This document shows, piece after piece, positions 10,997-21,370 of a stretch of DNA of 32,013 bases (position 1 is its first letter; the number at the start of each line of letters is the position of its first letter). The stretch comes from Funneliformis mosseae. Its lineage: Eukaryota > Glomeromycota > Glomeromycetes > Glomerales > Glomeraceae. The translations under genes and the position numbers were made by a program. The stretch lies in contig CAJVPP010000455.1 of the NCBI GenBank assembly GCA_910592005.1, forward strand, positions 1-32,013, given 5' to 3'. The notes beneath the pieces were generated by a model that was not told where the DNA came from, searched no databases, and saw nothing but the letters and a program-made list of their open reading frames with translations.

Positions 10997-13132
10997 ATGG
11001 AAGAAGCTGTAGAAAAATTAATAAAAGAACTTCAAATATTAGATGTTATAGATGTTAATGTTGTTAAAGATATACAAAATTCTTTTAAAGTCTTCAATGA
11101 GATACAACCTGCGACCTTTGAAAGTTATCAGGAAATCGTTAATTATGAGATTAATTTCCGTAATGTAGCAAATAATTTAATCAATGAAGGACTAATAAGG
11201 TTTCAGGAGTCTAGGAATTCAAAAATTAAAGATGATAACCGGCAATACTTTTCTTCCTTGAATTCTTTAAAATTATTAGCTAGTAAAATGGCTTATTCAA
11301 AAAGAATAGATTTTATACGAGATGTGTTGAATTCATCTCATAAAAAAGAAATGTTATTTGGTAATATCATGTTTACAGAGGAAGAAATTAATAAACGCTA
11401 CAGAAAACTCGCTTTATATTTCCATCCCGATAAGACGGGTCAACCTAATACTCCGTATTCCCTTCAAGGCGAGCATAAGAAGTTAGGTGATAGACTATTT
11501 AGATTTGGTCTAAATTTTAAAGAGAGCTTTTTGGACGAATTGAAAAATACCTTAAAAAATGAAGGTTGGGCTCTGCATGAAAAATCTGCAAACCATCTTT
11601 GGAAAATTACGATTGATTACCGTAATGCAGCTAAAGGACAATTGAATAACCTAAAACTGTTAAATAAAGATGATATCAAAGAATTAACTTCTGAAGGACT
11701 AAAGCGTCATAGCGTGAATTATGGATTATTAGCCTATAAGGAATACCGAGCAGCTTGTAAAATTGTTGATAAAGCTAAACAACTAAAAGACCAAGTAAGA
11801 TTACGGGGAAATATGGCATTATGCTTATATGTATCCAACAGAATTTTAGAAGCTCAGTTATTTGCTTTGTCGGCAATTAAGTTACAATTAAAGAATTGTA
11901 ATGTGGTCACGCGTGAACTGAACGAGGCAAAAAAAATATTTGATAAAGTAAGAAGTAGGAATGCAACGGAAAAGACCAATAAGCCCGACACGGAGATTAA
12001 GCTGAAATATAAAGTTGATAACACGCAAGCTCTAGTGAAATTAGATCGACAGATTTCCTTTTTTGAAAAAAAGTCTCAACAACGGTTAATTGACGACGAT
12101 ATAAATAAAATAATGACAGATTTAATGCTCAGTGCAAACCGCAGTTTGGTTCGCTATGAAATACCTGAAGAAGAAATCTTACAAGTCCAAAATCATGCTT
12201 TTCAGTATAAAATAACTGGTTTAGCAAAAATTGCTTTCGGAATTAATGTATTTGTGAGCCCATTTGCGGCCCTATTTATGGGCCCAATTGGATTATTGAC
12301 CATTGGTTTGGGAATATGGGCCGGTAGCAATTTATGGAATAAAGGCGCCGAACAGATAAAAGTTCCAGAAATTCTTGAAAAGCTTAATGATATAATGAGG
12401 AACGCAATGAAAGCTTATGATGATGACGATCATCAGAAATTTATCGATATTCTTTCTAAGGAATATGACAAAGATACCAGACTTTTAAACTTAAAGGATC
12501 GTTCAGATTCGATTAATCCTAAAGAAATAGTTATAGCACTTTTAAGCCAAGGATTTAGACCGGATGGTGTTGCCTATTTATTAATTTTGCTAGGAGAGGT
12601 CTTGAATATTGGGAAAATAGAAATTAAAGGAAAAACAACAAATGAACTAAAAATGTTAGCGAAGACAGTTTATGCTGGTGTGGAGGATCCAAAACTTTAT
12701 GAGGAGGCTAAAAAGCTAGATAACCGCATTCAAGCATTACGAGAAAATAATAAAGTTAAAAACATTTACAATACTTTCACCGATTTCTTTTTTCTTCAAA
12801 CAGAGTATAGCAATATAGCTAAAGTACACTTAGATGACGCAGAAGAAATGCCCTTTCAATCAAGGCTGGAAGAAGTGCAGAATATTGCAAGAATTAACCT
12901 TGCAATTTTTGACATATTAGACGGTCACGAAGAAGAATTTGAACGAGCTATCAAAACAATTAAGACAATTCGAGATAAAAGCCGTAATTATCGTTTTGCT
13001 GAATTACGCTTAGAAATTTTGGAAGATTTCTTGTGGGTCATTTGTGGCGAAGAAATGCCTCAGGAATCGTTGGAATTACCTAAAATCAATCTCCCGCAGA
13101 ACCAATTTAATAACAGATCTTTACTGGCTTAA
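10997..13132 (+). CDS. J-domain (DnaJ/HSP40-like) protein with hydrophobic segment, copy 1
   Basis: A single-exon gene of 711 residues. The J-domain core is at about 118-180: EEEINKRYRKLALYFHPDKT carries the diagnostic HPD at 143-145 in a helix II-loop context, so stimulation of an HSP70 ATPase is expected. Residues 269-296 resemble a TPR-like helical pair. Residues about 405-443 are hydrophobic and Gly-rich (including GPIGLLTIGLGIWAG) and could form one or two membrane helices or a hairpin. The C-terminal about 260 residues are helical, charged and unrecognised. There is no signal peptide. The start is supported by the TATA box, by CCCTATGG at the ATG and by alignment with copies 2 and 3. 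It is the first of four tandem copies. The J domain is secure; the rest of the family is unknown to me. Confidence 0.85.
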   Translation: MEEAVEKLIKELQILDVIDVNVVKDIQNSFKVFNEIQPATFESYQEIVNYEINFRNVANNLINEGLIRFQESRNSKIKDDNRQYFSSLNSLKLLASKMAYSKRIDFIRDVLNSSHKKEMLFGNIMFTEEEINKRYRKLALYFHPDKTGQPNTPYSLQGEHKKLGDRLFRFGLNFKESFLDELKNTLKNEGWALHEKSANHLWKITIDYRNAAKGQLNNLKLLNKDDIKELTSEGLKRHSVNYGLLAYKEYRAACKIVDKAKQLKDQVRLRGNMALCLYVSNRILEAQLFALSAIKLQLKNCNVVTRELNEAKKIFDKVRSRNATEKTNKPDTEIKLKYKVDNTQALVKLDRQISFFEKKSQQRLIDDDINKIMTDLMLSANRSLVRYEIPEEEILQVQNHAFQYKITGLAKIAFGINVFVSPFAALFMGPIGLLTIGLGIWAGSNLWNKGAEQIKVPEILEKLNDIMRNAMKAYDDDDHQKFIDILSKEYDKDTRLLNLKDRSDSINPKEIVIALLSQGFRPDGVAYLLILLGEVLNIGKIEIKGKTTNELKMLAKTVYAGVEDPKLYEEAKKLDNRIQALRENNKVKNIYNTFTDFFFLQTEYSNIAKVHLDDAEEMPFQSRLEEVQNIARINLAIFDILDGHEEEFERAIKTIKTIRDKSRNYRFAELRLEILEDFLWVICGEEMPQESLELPKINLPQNQFNNRSLLA

Positions 13133-14928
13133 CTAAATCCTTAAAGCACATATTTTATAAACATAATTAGGACTTTGGATTTTGGATTTATACTTAGTTA
13201 TATTTTATTTATGTATATAGTTGGGCGTGGCAAGAAATTAGTTTTATCCGAGTTCTATATGCTGATATTTTAATAAAATTTTTTTTTTAACTTTGGTAGC
13301 AACTTATTTTAAGCTTTACTTCATTTATAATGCTTGCAGGTTTTAAATCCAACATTCATCCCTTAAATCCTTTAATAGATATATTTTTTTTAAATAATTT
13401 ATTCGGATTTTTGTAAAACTTTGTTCGACATGTGAAGTTGATTGTCTTCGTTATACTGCGCCAAATACGTCTCCGCATTGCAGTGGCTATACAAATTATA
13501 TAAACACGATGTCCGAATTACTTTTAATCTTTTATTAATTAACAAAAAAAAAGCCAAACTATCAGACCGTCACTTAAATTATATTTTGAAATCACGAAAC
13601 CTTTTTTATTAGCAATGGCGTTAAAATAAATTCATAAAACTTTATTATACGAAGGTTTACAGAGATAAGTGCTAATCCTGTCAACGACGTCTCTTTCTGT
13701 CATTTGCTCAACCCATACCTTAGAATGGTTATTCTCCTTGAGTCTGATTCTCCCAATACAAGGACGCGTCCACCAATTCATATGAAACGTCAATATTTGG
13801 TTTAAGAATATTTATCCCTTGTCAATGTCATTTTACAAAGCTTTACAATGCCAACTTACTTCTAAGAAGGAATCCTTCGTCGCGAAATAATGAGTACGGA
13901 TCATACAATATATTTAATCTAAAGTGCTTAAGTTAATTTCTCCTAATTTTATTATTAAAAATAATTTCAAAATTAAGTCTTATTTCGTTCTATTAAAAGC
14001 AATTGCATAGTTGTAAATAATATCCTCGAAACTAGAGTGATACAGAAAGTGGCCAAATGGAGTACAGTCACGTGAAATTTTTATACAACCACTATTATGC
14101 GTAATATAATTTGTAAATTTTAAACTTTAAAACAAGTTTTCATTTTTTTTTCCGTTGAGCGAAAATTTCTTTGAAAATAAACATGTCTTCTATGCCAAAC
14201 AATAGCCTTTTTAATGAAAACGATATTATCTATGAAGAGGATCTTAAATTTTATGAATAAAGTGAATTTATTTATTACGATTTTGCAATGTAAAAATGTA
14301 AAAATAAATAATTTATGTAGTTTTTAATCCATTTAATAGTAAAGGAAGAGTCGCAATAGAAGCGGTATTTGTATATATTACAAATAAAAAATATATATAT
14401 TACAAAATAAATTTAAATATTATTAATAATTTTAGTAAAATCATTAAAAACGTTTAGTTATAGTCACATACATAATATTTATTTTACATAATTATTTTTT
14501 TTAATTATGAAAGAATCAAAATAATTTATTACAATTAAATCAATTATTAACATACTATATATTACATCACATATTTCAAAAGTATTATGTCGTTTGTTTA
14601 CAAGTGAATCATACTCCACTTCTGTCTTACGAAATTATTGTGAAATGATGGAATTTTGTTATTATAGTAGATTCTAGGTAGTTTCGGTGAACACCCAGAA
14701 TAAATATATAGAATTTTTACATTCAAATCAAATAACCATAAAATCTTTATCTTTGGGAGAAGAAAGGTTATTTATGGTCCTTACATTTACACAACACACA
14801 TAATTTAAAAAATAATCTAATCGGGTAGGCGAAGCTATAATAAATATAATAAAGTAAATATTCTCTGCAATTATTTTCGTCAGGATAGTATGTTTTAGTC
14901 AACTATCAAATTAATTTAGTGGCGCAGC
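13133..14928. other. Intergenic part of the duplicated unit, copy 1
   Basis: No intact gene is present. Its segments are shared with the flanks of the other J copies. The first about 350 bp resemble the 3' flank of copy 2 (17457-17835). About 13565-13790, including CAATACAAGGACGCGTCCAC, matches 20027-20225 after copy 3. The GTTTCGGTGAACACCCAGAA segment near 14680 recurs near 18305. A TCACGTGA-like box (CACGTG core) lies near 14069-14075. The duplicated unit therefore spans gene plus intergenic DNA, about 4.3 kb here. Confidence 0.65.
14183..14260 (+). pseudogene. Micro-ORF or first-exon relic of unknown gene
   Basis: A 25-codon frame reading MSSMPNNSLFNENDIIYEED and ending YE before TAA. The composition is protein-like, and the frame seems to continue past the stop as SEFIYYDFAM, so the TAA could be a damaged codon of a longer gene. 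No domain is recognisable. It lies between J copies 1 and 2 and is not visible in the matching place after copy 2. Confidence 0.2.
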
Positions 14929-14968
14929 AAAAACAATCAAGAGATTGTGGATTTGATAACGTAATAAT
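14929..14968 (+). promoter_or_regulatory. Conserved dyad block upstream of J copy 2
   Basis: The counterpart of 10699-10738. ACAATC (14933-14938) and GATTGT (14943-14948) face each other across AAGA. The spacer differs from copy 1 (AAAA) while both arms are unchanged. Confidence 0.45.
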
Positions 14969-14984
14969 ATAATAATAAGAAAAT

Positions 14985-15052
14985 TTTTTGCGGCTTTGCT
15001 GATCTAATAATTTGCTTGACTCAACTTAGTTCCGTGTAGCTAAGGCGCGAAC
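14985..15052 (+). promoter_or_regulatory. Second conserved promoter block (J copy 2)
   Basis: Counterpart of 10765-10832 with TTGCGGCTTTGCTGATCTAA and TTCCGTGTAGCTAAGGCGCG. Downstream, 15060-15130 adds a cluster of TTTCGAT/CGAAAC motifs that copy 3 also has but copy 1 lacks. Confidence 0.4.
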
Positions 15053-15173
15053 TAAATCTCATTTTGGCAAAAGTCGAAACCTTTTCGATCTCGATTGGGT
15101 TTCAATGGGTTTCGATTTCGATCGCTCGGCAACATCAACAACATAAAATTATATCATCACTTTTCTGGTTGAA

Positions 15174-15183
15174 TATAAAAAGG
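15174..15183 (+). promoter_or_regulatory. TATA box of J copy 2
   Basis: TATAAAAAGG, same context as copy 1, here 112 bp upstream of the ATG because the leader holds two long T-runs (about 15218-15228 and 15244-15255). Confidence 0.6.
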
Positions 15184-15285
15184 TAAATTCAATGATTAAT
15201 AAAAGCATATTATCAAGTTTTTTTTTTTAAACATTTTATTTTATTTTTTTTTTTTGACAAGGATATTTTTTCCCCTATTGAACTT

Positions 15286-17451
15286 ATGGAACCTATGGAA
15301 GCTTTAGAAAAATTAATAGAAGAACTTCAAATCTTTTTAAATAAGAATGTTGTTGAAGATATCCGAAAGTATTTTAAATATTTCAATGAAATACAACCTG
15401 CGACCTTTGAAAGTTATCAAGAAATCGTTAATTATGAGATTAGTTTCCATAATGTAGCAAATAATTTAATCAATGAAGGACTAGTAAAGTTTCAGGAGTC
15501 TGGGAATTCAAAAATTAAAGATGATAACCGGCAATACTTTTCTTCCTTGAATTCTTTAAAATTATTAGCTAGTAAAATGGCTTATTCAAAAAGAATAGAT
15601 TTTATACGGGATGTGTTGGATTCATCTCACAAAGATTCATCTCACAAAAAAGAATTGTTATTTAGTAATATCATGTTTACAGAAGAAGAAATTAATAAAC
15701 GTTACAGAAAACTTGCTTTATATTTTCATCCCGATAAGACGGGTCAACCTAATACCCCGTATTACCTTCAAAGCGAGCATAAGAAATTAGGTGATAGACT
15801 ATTTAGATTTGGTCTAAATTTTAAAGAGAGCTTGTTGGACGAATTGAAAAATACCTTAAAAAATGAAGGTTGGGCTCTGCATGAAAAATTTGCAAACCAT
15901 CTTTGGAAAATTACGATTGATTACCGTAATGCAGCTAAAGGACAATTGAATAACCTAAAACTGTTAAATAAAGATGATATCAAAGAATTAACTTCTGAAG
16001 GACTAAAGCGTCATAGCGTGAATTATGGATTATTAGCCTATAAGGAATACCGAGCAGCTTGTAAAATTGTTGATAAAGCTAAACAACTAAAAGACCAAGT
16101 AAGATTACGGGGAAATATGGCATTATGCTTATATGTATCCAACAGAATTTTAGAAGCTCAGTTATTTGCTTTGTCGGCAATTAATTTACATTTAAAAAAT
16201 TCTAATCTGGTCACGCATGAACTGAACGAGGCAAAAAAAATATTTGATAAAGTTAGAGGTAGGAATGTGACGGATGAAACCAATAAGCCAGCCACGGAGA
16301 TTAAACTTAAAGATAACTTTGATAACAAAGCTTTAGTGAAATTAGATCGAGAGATTTCCTTTTTTGAAAAAAAGTCTCAACAACGGTCAATTGACGATGA
16401 TATGAAAAAAATAATTACAGATTTAATGTTCAATGCAGACCGCAGTTTGGTTCGCTATGAAATACCTGAAGAAGAGATCTTGCAAGTCAAAGAGCATGCT
16501 AAACAGTTTAAAATAATTGGAGGAATGACTATGGTGGTCGGAGGGGGTTTAGTATCAACTGTAACTATGGCTGCTATCGAAGAATTTGGTTTAGCAATTG
16601 CTTTAGGATTTTTGGGCCCAATTGGATTAATATTTGGAATAACTACCGTTGGTTTAGGGTTATGGGGCGGTTATAAATTATTGAATAAAGGCGCTGAAAT
16701 GACAGAAGTTCCAGTAATTCTTGAAAAGCTTAATGATATCATGAGGGAGGCACTGAAAGCTCATGATGAAGGAGACCATCAGAAATTTATCGACGTTCTT
16801 TCTAAGGAATATAAAAAAGATACCAGTTTAATTTACTTAAAGGATCATGCAGATTTTATTAATCCTAATAAAATAGTAGAAATACTTTTAAGCTATAGAT
16901 TTAGACCGGATGGTGTTGCCTATTTATTAACTTTGTTAGGAGAGGTCTTGAGTATTGGGAAAATAAAAATTTATGGAAAAACAACAAATGATCTAAAGAT
17001 GTTTGCAAAGATAGTTTATACTGGTGTGAAGGATCCAAAGCTTTATGAGGAGGCTAAAAAGCTAGATGACCGTATTCGTGAAATAAAAGAAAATATCAAG
17101 TTTAAAAATCTTTACAATAAAATTATCGATTTTATTTTTCTTAAAACAGAGTATAGCAATATAGCTCAAGTACACTTAGATGACGCAGAAGAAATGCCCT
17201 TTCAATCAAGGCTGGAAGAAGTGCAGAATATTGCAAGAATTAACCTTGCAATTTTTGATATAATAGATGGTGGTAAGGAAGAATTTGAACGAGCTATCGA
17301 AACTATTAAGACAATTCGAGATAAGTGTCGTCGTATTTCTGAATTGCGCTTAGAAATTTTGGAAGATTTCTTGTGGGTCATTTGTGGTGAAGAAATACCT
17401 CAGGAATCGTACCCGCAGAACCAATTTGATAACAAATCTTTACTGGCTTAA
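15286..17451 (+). CDS. J-domain (DnaJ/HSP40-like) protein with hydrophobic segment, copy 2
   Basis: A single-exon paralogue of copy 1 with 721 residues. HPD is at 148-150 in ALYFHPDKTGQ. The TPR-like region around 275-302 is nearly identical to copy 1. The hydrophobic Gly-rich segment (about 409-462) is roughly 15 residues longer than in copy 1 and poorly conserved, with GGGLVSTVTMAAIEE and GPIGLIFGITTVGLGLWGG. The C-terminus is shared, ending in SLLA. A 15-bp tandem duplication at 15619-15648 repeats DSSHK just before the J domain. The start at 15286 (MEPMEA) matches copy 3; the second Met three codons later would match copy 1 and is an alternative. It is probably an HSP70 co-chaperone; the role of the hydrophobic part is unknown. 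Confidence 0.85.
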   Translation: MEPMEALEKLIEELQIFLNKNVVEDIRKYFKYFNEIQPATFESYQEIVNYEISFHNVANNLINEGLVKFQESGNSKIKDDNRQYFSSLNSLKLLASKMAYSKRIDFIRDVLDSSHKDSSHKKELLFSNIMFTEEEINKRYRKLALYFHPDKTGQPNTPYYLQSEHKKLGDRLFRFGLNFKESLLDELKNTLKNEGWALHEKFANHLWKITIDYRNAAKGQLNNLKLLNKDDIKELTSEGLKRHSVNYGLLAYKEYRAACKIVDKAKQLKDQVRLRGNMALCLYVSNRILEAQLFALSAINLHLKNSNLVTHELNEAKKIFDKVRGRNVTDETNKPATEIKLKDNFDNKALVKLDREISFFEKKSQQRSIDDDMKKIITDLMFNADRSLVRYEIPEEEILQVKEHAKQFKIIGGMTMVVGGGLVSTVTMAAIEEFGLAIALGFLGPIGLIFGITTVGLGLWGGYKLLNKGAEMTEVPVILEKLNDIMREALKAHDEGDHQKFIDVLSKEYKKDTSLIYLKDHADFINPNKIVEILLSYRFRPDGVAYLLTLLGEVLSIGKIKIYGKTTNDLKMFAKIVYTGVKDPKLYEEAKKLDDRIREIKENIKFKNLYNKIIDFIFLKTEYSNIAQVHLDDAEEMPFQSRLEEVQNIARINLAIFDIIDGGKEEFERAIETIKTIRDKCRRISELRLEILEDFLWVICGEEIPQESYPQNQFDNKSLLA
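15619..15648 (+). repeat. In-frame 15-bp tandem duplication in J copy 2
   Basis: GATTCATCTCACAAA occurs twice in a row, adding five residues (DSSHK) relative to copy 1. It keeps the frame and sits in the linker before the J domain. Confidence 0.9.
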
Positions 17452-18896
17452 CGAAAAACTATAGCACATTTCAAATAATCGTATAATTATAACGTTGGAT
17501 TTACATACCTTATTTCTAAGTATACTTAGTTATATTAGTTGAGCATGGCAAGAAATAAGTTTTTGTTTACATCTGAGTTGTCTATATGTTGATTTTAATA
17601 AAATAGTTTATAATTTTGGTAATAAATTACTTAAGCTTTAAGGCCTTTATTTTGCTTGTAGTAAAATTCCAACATTCAGCTTTAAATTATAATATATTTA
17701 TATATATTAGCAATTCTTTTCTTAAATAATTTATTTCGATTATTTGTTTTACAATGTTGGAGTTGAGAGTTGAGGCAAGATAAGAAAATCGGCATCACAT
17801 ATTTTCGTTATTGCGCACCAAATACGATTCCTTAAGCTACATCTAAAAGTGCACACGAATTTTTCCGCGTTCAGATTGCATTTAATTTGTTATTGAATAT
17901 ATAAAAAATAAAAAATAAATAAAAGAAAAAGAAAAAGAAAAAATGCCAAACTAATATGCGTAAATCCTATTATTATATGTGCATTAACAAGGACTCCTTC
18001 AATGCCATAGTACACAGAGTTTTCAAATGCAAACACTTCTAAGGAGGAAATTTCGTCGCGAAATAATTAGTCCGCTAAACAGCACGGATCATACACATAG
18101 GTTAAATTGGTTTTGAAAAAATAAGCAATATCGTTTATTATTTCGGTTTATAAATAAATATAAAATACTCAAATAAATCTAAGCACTTAAGAGTAAGAGT
18201 CACCATTTACTAATTTTAAAAACTTCGAACCTTTAATTAATAAAAGAATGCAATTACCAGGAATCAAATATTCTCGAAAATTATGAATTTGTTAGTAGAT
18301 AGTTTCGGTGAACACCCAGAAATAAATATTAGAATGTTTACATTTAGTCAATACCATAAAACCCTTATTCATTTGGAGAAGGAAAATTTTTTATGGTCCT
18401 TGCCTTTACACGTTAACTGGTTTTATAGACCAATGTGCAGTGGAATTCTAATTTAAAAAAATAATAAAAAAAAGGGTCATTTTAGTAAATAAAAAAATAA
18501 TCGGGTTATAGAAAATAATAGGCCAAGTATTTTAGTCAATGGCGCAGCTAAAAACAATCGATTTCCCTGGCCTTCACGAAATTTCACGTGATATATTTTG
18601 TCACCGGGCGCCGCGTTTCATTTTACTTAGTATTATGGGGACTTGGAATAACAATAGAAAATTTTGCCAACTACAGTATTTATTATTATCATATTGGTGA
18701 ATAGCTTATCATTAGAAAACATTAAATATTAGGTGAGATTATGAGTCAAAACTCAAACTCATTTTAGTAAAAGTCGAAACTGGATTTCGACGGATTTCAA
18801 TGTCGATGACTGTCCAAACCTCATGGTTTTGTCGGAAACCTTCTTTTTAAGCAACATATCTTGAATCAAAAATATATCATCATTTTTCTCGTTGAA
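17452..18896. other. Intergenic part of the duplicated unit, copy 2
   Basis: No gene is present. Its first part matches the 3' flank of copy 1. TTCGTCGCGAAATAAT near 18050 and GTTTCGGTGAACACCCAGAA near 18304 also recur from the first unit. At 18584-18591 TCACGTGA, a G-box-type palindrome, lies in the upstream region of copy 3. The upstream region of copy 3 retains AAAAACAATC and the TCGA-rich cluster, but the complete dyad is lost. Confidence 0.6.
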
Positions 18897-18906
18897 TATT
18901 AAAAGG
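18897..18906 (+). promoter_or_regulatory. Degenerate TATA box of J pseudogene copy 3
   Basis: TATTAAAAGG stands where copies 1 and 2 have TATAAAAAGG. It is 90 bp upstream of the former start codon. The core promoter appears damaged along with the gene. Confidence 0.45.
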
Positions 18907-18986
18907 CTAGATTTAATGATTATAAAATCAAATTATCAAAGCTCTAATAAGGTTTTTTTTTTTTTTCGAAGATATTTTTCATCCCT

Positions 18987-20018
18987 ATGGAACCTATGGA
19001 AGCTGTAGAAGAATTAATAAAAAGAATTTCAAATCCTTTTAAATGTTAAAAGTTGTTGAAGATATACAAAAGAAATACAACCTGCGACCTTTTAAAGTTA
19101 TCAGAAAATCGTTGAGTATGAGACGAATTCCGTAATGTAGCAAATAATTTAATCATTGAAGGACTGGTAATTTTTTAGGAATCTGGAAATTCAAAAGAAT
19201 AGATTTTATACGGGATGTGTTGAAATCATCTCACATAAAGAAATGTTATTTGGTAATATCATGTCATGTTAACAGAAGAAGAAATTAATTTACGTTACAA
19301 AAATCTCGTTTTATGTTTTCATCCCGATAAGACGGGTCAACCTAATGCCCTTCAAGGTGAGCATTAGAAATTAGGTGATAGACTATTTAGATTTGGTCTA
19401 AACTAAAAGAGGTTTTATTGGCTGAATTGGAGAAAACGATTGTAAAAAATCTGTAAACCTTCATTGGAAAAATTACGATTGATTACCGTAATGCAATTAA
19501 AGGACAATTTGATAACCTAAAATTATTAAAAAAGTTGATATCAAGGAAATAACTTCTGAAGAACTAAAGCCGTCATAGCGTGAATAATGGATTATTAGCT
19601 TATGAAAAATACCGAGCAGCTTGCAAAATTGTTGACAACTAAAGACCAATTAAGATTACGAGGAAATATGACATTATACTAGGAGGCAAAAATATAAAGT
19701 TAGAGGTAGGAATGCAACGGAAGAAATCAATAAGCAAGCAGATCGAGAGATTTCCTTTTTCGAAAAAAAGTCTCAACAACGGTCGATAAAAAAATTAGTA
19801 CAGATTTAATGCTCAATGCAGATCGCAAATTGGTTCGCTATCAAATACCAGAAGAAGAGATTTTACGAGTCCAAAATCAATTAGCTGATAAAGCAATTAG
19901 GACGGTTGGAGTGGGTGAAGTATAAAAAATATTATAAAATTTTTATAATAAAGTCACCGATTTAATTCTTCTTAGAACAAAGTATAGCCATATAGTTAAA
20001 GTACATATAGATGACCAA
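18987..20018 (+). pseudogene. J-domain protein copy 3, broken
   Basis: Starts MEPMEAVEELIK like copy 2 but reaches TAA at 19047-19049 after 20 codons. Homology continues through many indels and frame changes: the HPDKTGQPN J-loop (near 19317) is kept but followed by a deletion and an in-frame stop, ITIDYRNA appears near 19470, and SFFEKKSQQRS near 19755. The hydrophobic segment and the following region are lost in a large deletion near 19920, after which only the stretch corresponding to YNKVTDLI...YSHIVKVH remains. The 3' flank from 20027 matches that of copy 1. The damage is mostly by insertion and deletion, unlike the C-to-T type decay in the AT-rich blocks. Confidence 0.9.
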
Positions 20019-20592
20019 ACCTAATAGACCGCACTTGCCAAAAATTTTTTTTTTTATTAATAATGGCGTTAATAAGTTCATAAATCCTATTATACGAAAT
20101 TTTACAAGTGCTAATTGTCAACGCCGTCTTTGTCTGGTAATTTGCTCAACCCATACCTCAGGATGGTTATTCCCCGACTGTGTCTGATTCTTACAATACA
20201 AGGACGCGTCCACTAACCGAATATGTTAAATGTGAACATAACAAACCATCACTACGTTAAATTTCGGTGTGATGATTTCATTCTTTGATTAATTCTAATC
20301 CATAACATATACACAGAGGTAAATGACCTGGCATTTCAAGAGACGAATAGACAATCATACACGCAAGCTAAATTGGTTTGAAAAATAAACAATGTCGTTC
20401 TTGATTTTAGTTTTATAATATTGTTTATATAAATAAATATAAAATAATTCAAGTATTTAAAAATAATTACTATTATTAAAATAATTTTCAATCTTAATTT
20501 CTACATTTAATTACGATTTATTTCGTCCTATTAATAAAGCAATTCCATCCATTTGGCCAAAATAAACAAGCATTAAGATTAGGTGAGCCATT

Positions 20593-20661
20593 TTGCTTTT
20601 GCAATGCAGAAGCTTGGTTTGCAAAGCTCGGGCCTTTTACATGATGTTATTGCAAAAGCAA
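20593..20661. repeat. Inverted repeat, 13-bp perfect arms
   Basis: TTGCTTTTGCAAT (20593-20605) and its reverse complement (20649-20661) flank a 43-bp loop. It could form a hairpin or be the remnant of a small element. No target duplication was found. Confidence 0.6.
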
Positions 20662-20744
20662 TATGCTTACCTTCATGAAGCATCTAGTACATGTATTGGT
20701 ACTGATTGTTCAAAAAGGGAACTGATATTAAATTGAGACGTAAA

Positions 20745-20930
20745 TCGTTTTACATTATTCCGCCAAAACCACTCAAACTTGGGGGCATAACATTTCGAAG
20801 TTCGATTTCATTCTCATGGTTGTCATTTTCCATACCAAATTGCTTTCGAAGCTCCCATTTCCATATGAATGGTGGATGCGAGCTCACAATGATTGAAGAA
20901 TGCCTAAAATGATTTATCATCAAGCTATTA
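20745..20930 (-). pseudogene. Unidentified exon-like relic
   Basis: The minus strand reads SSIIVSSHPPFIWKWELRKQ, then FGMENDNHENEIELRN and VMPPSLSGFGGIM before a stop. A TTTTAG acceptor-like site sits at the upstream end, so it may be the last exon or a fragment of a lost gene. The amino-acid mix is convincing, but I do not recognise the family and cannot find the rest of the gene upstream on this strand. Confidence 0.3.
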
Positions 20931-21370
20931 CACTACTACCTTTCGGTAATAAATTGTAACCAATTCAAGAATAATTTCTCTTTAAAGGAGGTACTATATT
21001 AAAATCTATTTTAATTCCAGTCAGTTTTACAAAACGTAACTCTGGCTGGCATCATATCAAAAAGGCAAGATTTACGACCGGACCTTTTCATGTATCGAAT
21101 AGAGAAAAGTAAAGGACAAAAGTTGCATTTAATAGATTGCACAATATTTATTTCAAAGTCATTGGTACTAAGCAATTTTATAAGGATTTTATATTACCAG
21201 ATGTTCAAATGTCAAAGTCTCGGTTATGACAACTCGGAGATTGTAATACAATCTTTCCCGATTTGGAATGGTACACAAAAAGGTGAAAAAAACAATCTTA
21301 TAACCGAAAATGCATTGTTATTGATTAAATTCATCTTTTCTTTCTTTTCAATTCTGTTTCGAAAAATATA

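Larger units (their letters stand above)
20019..21370. other. Spacer between J pseudogene and the BTB-TLDc gene
   Basis: To about 20225 this is the duplicated 3' flank of the J unit. From about 20500 it is unrelated sequence of ordinary composition with a relic on the minus strand and an inverted repeat, listed separately. The plus-strand open frames at 20706-20912 and 21090-21371 show no domain and are probably chance; the second runs into the start codon of the BTB gene. A pyrimidine-rich tract at about 21331-21361 precedes that ATG, as in many fungal promoters. Confidence 0.5.
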
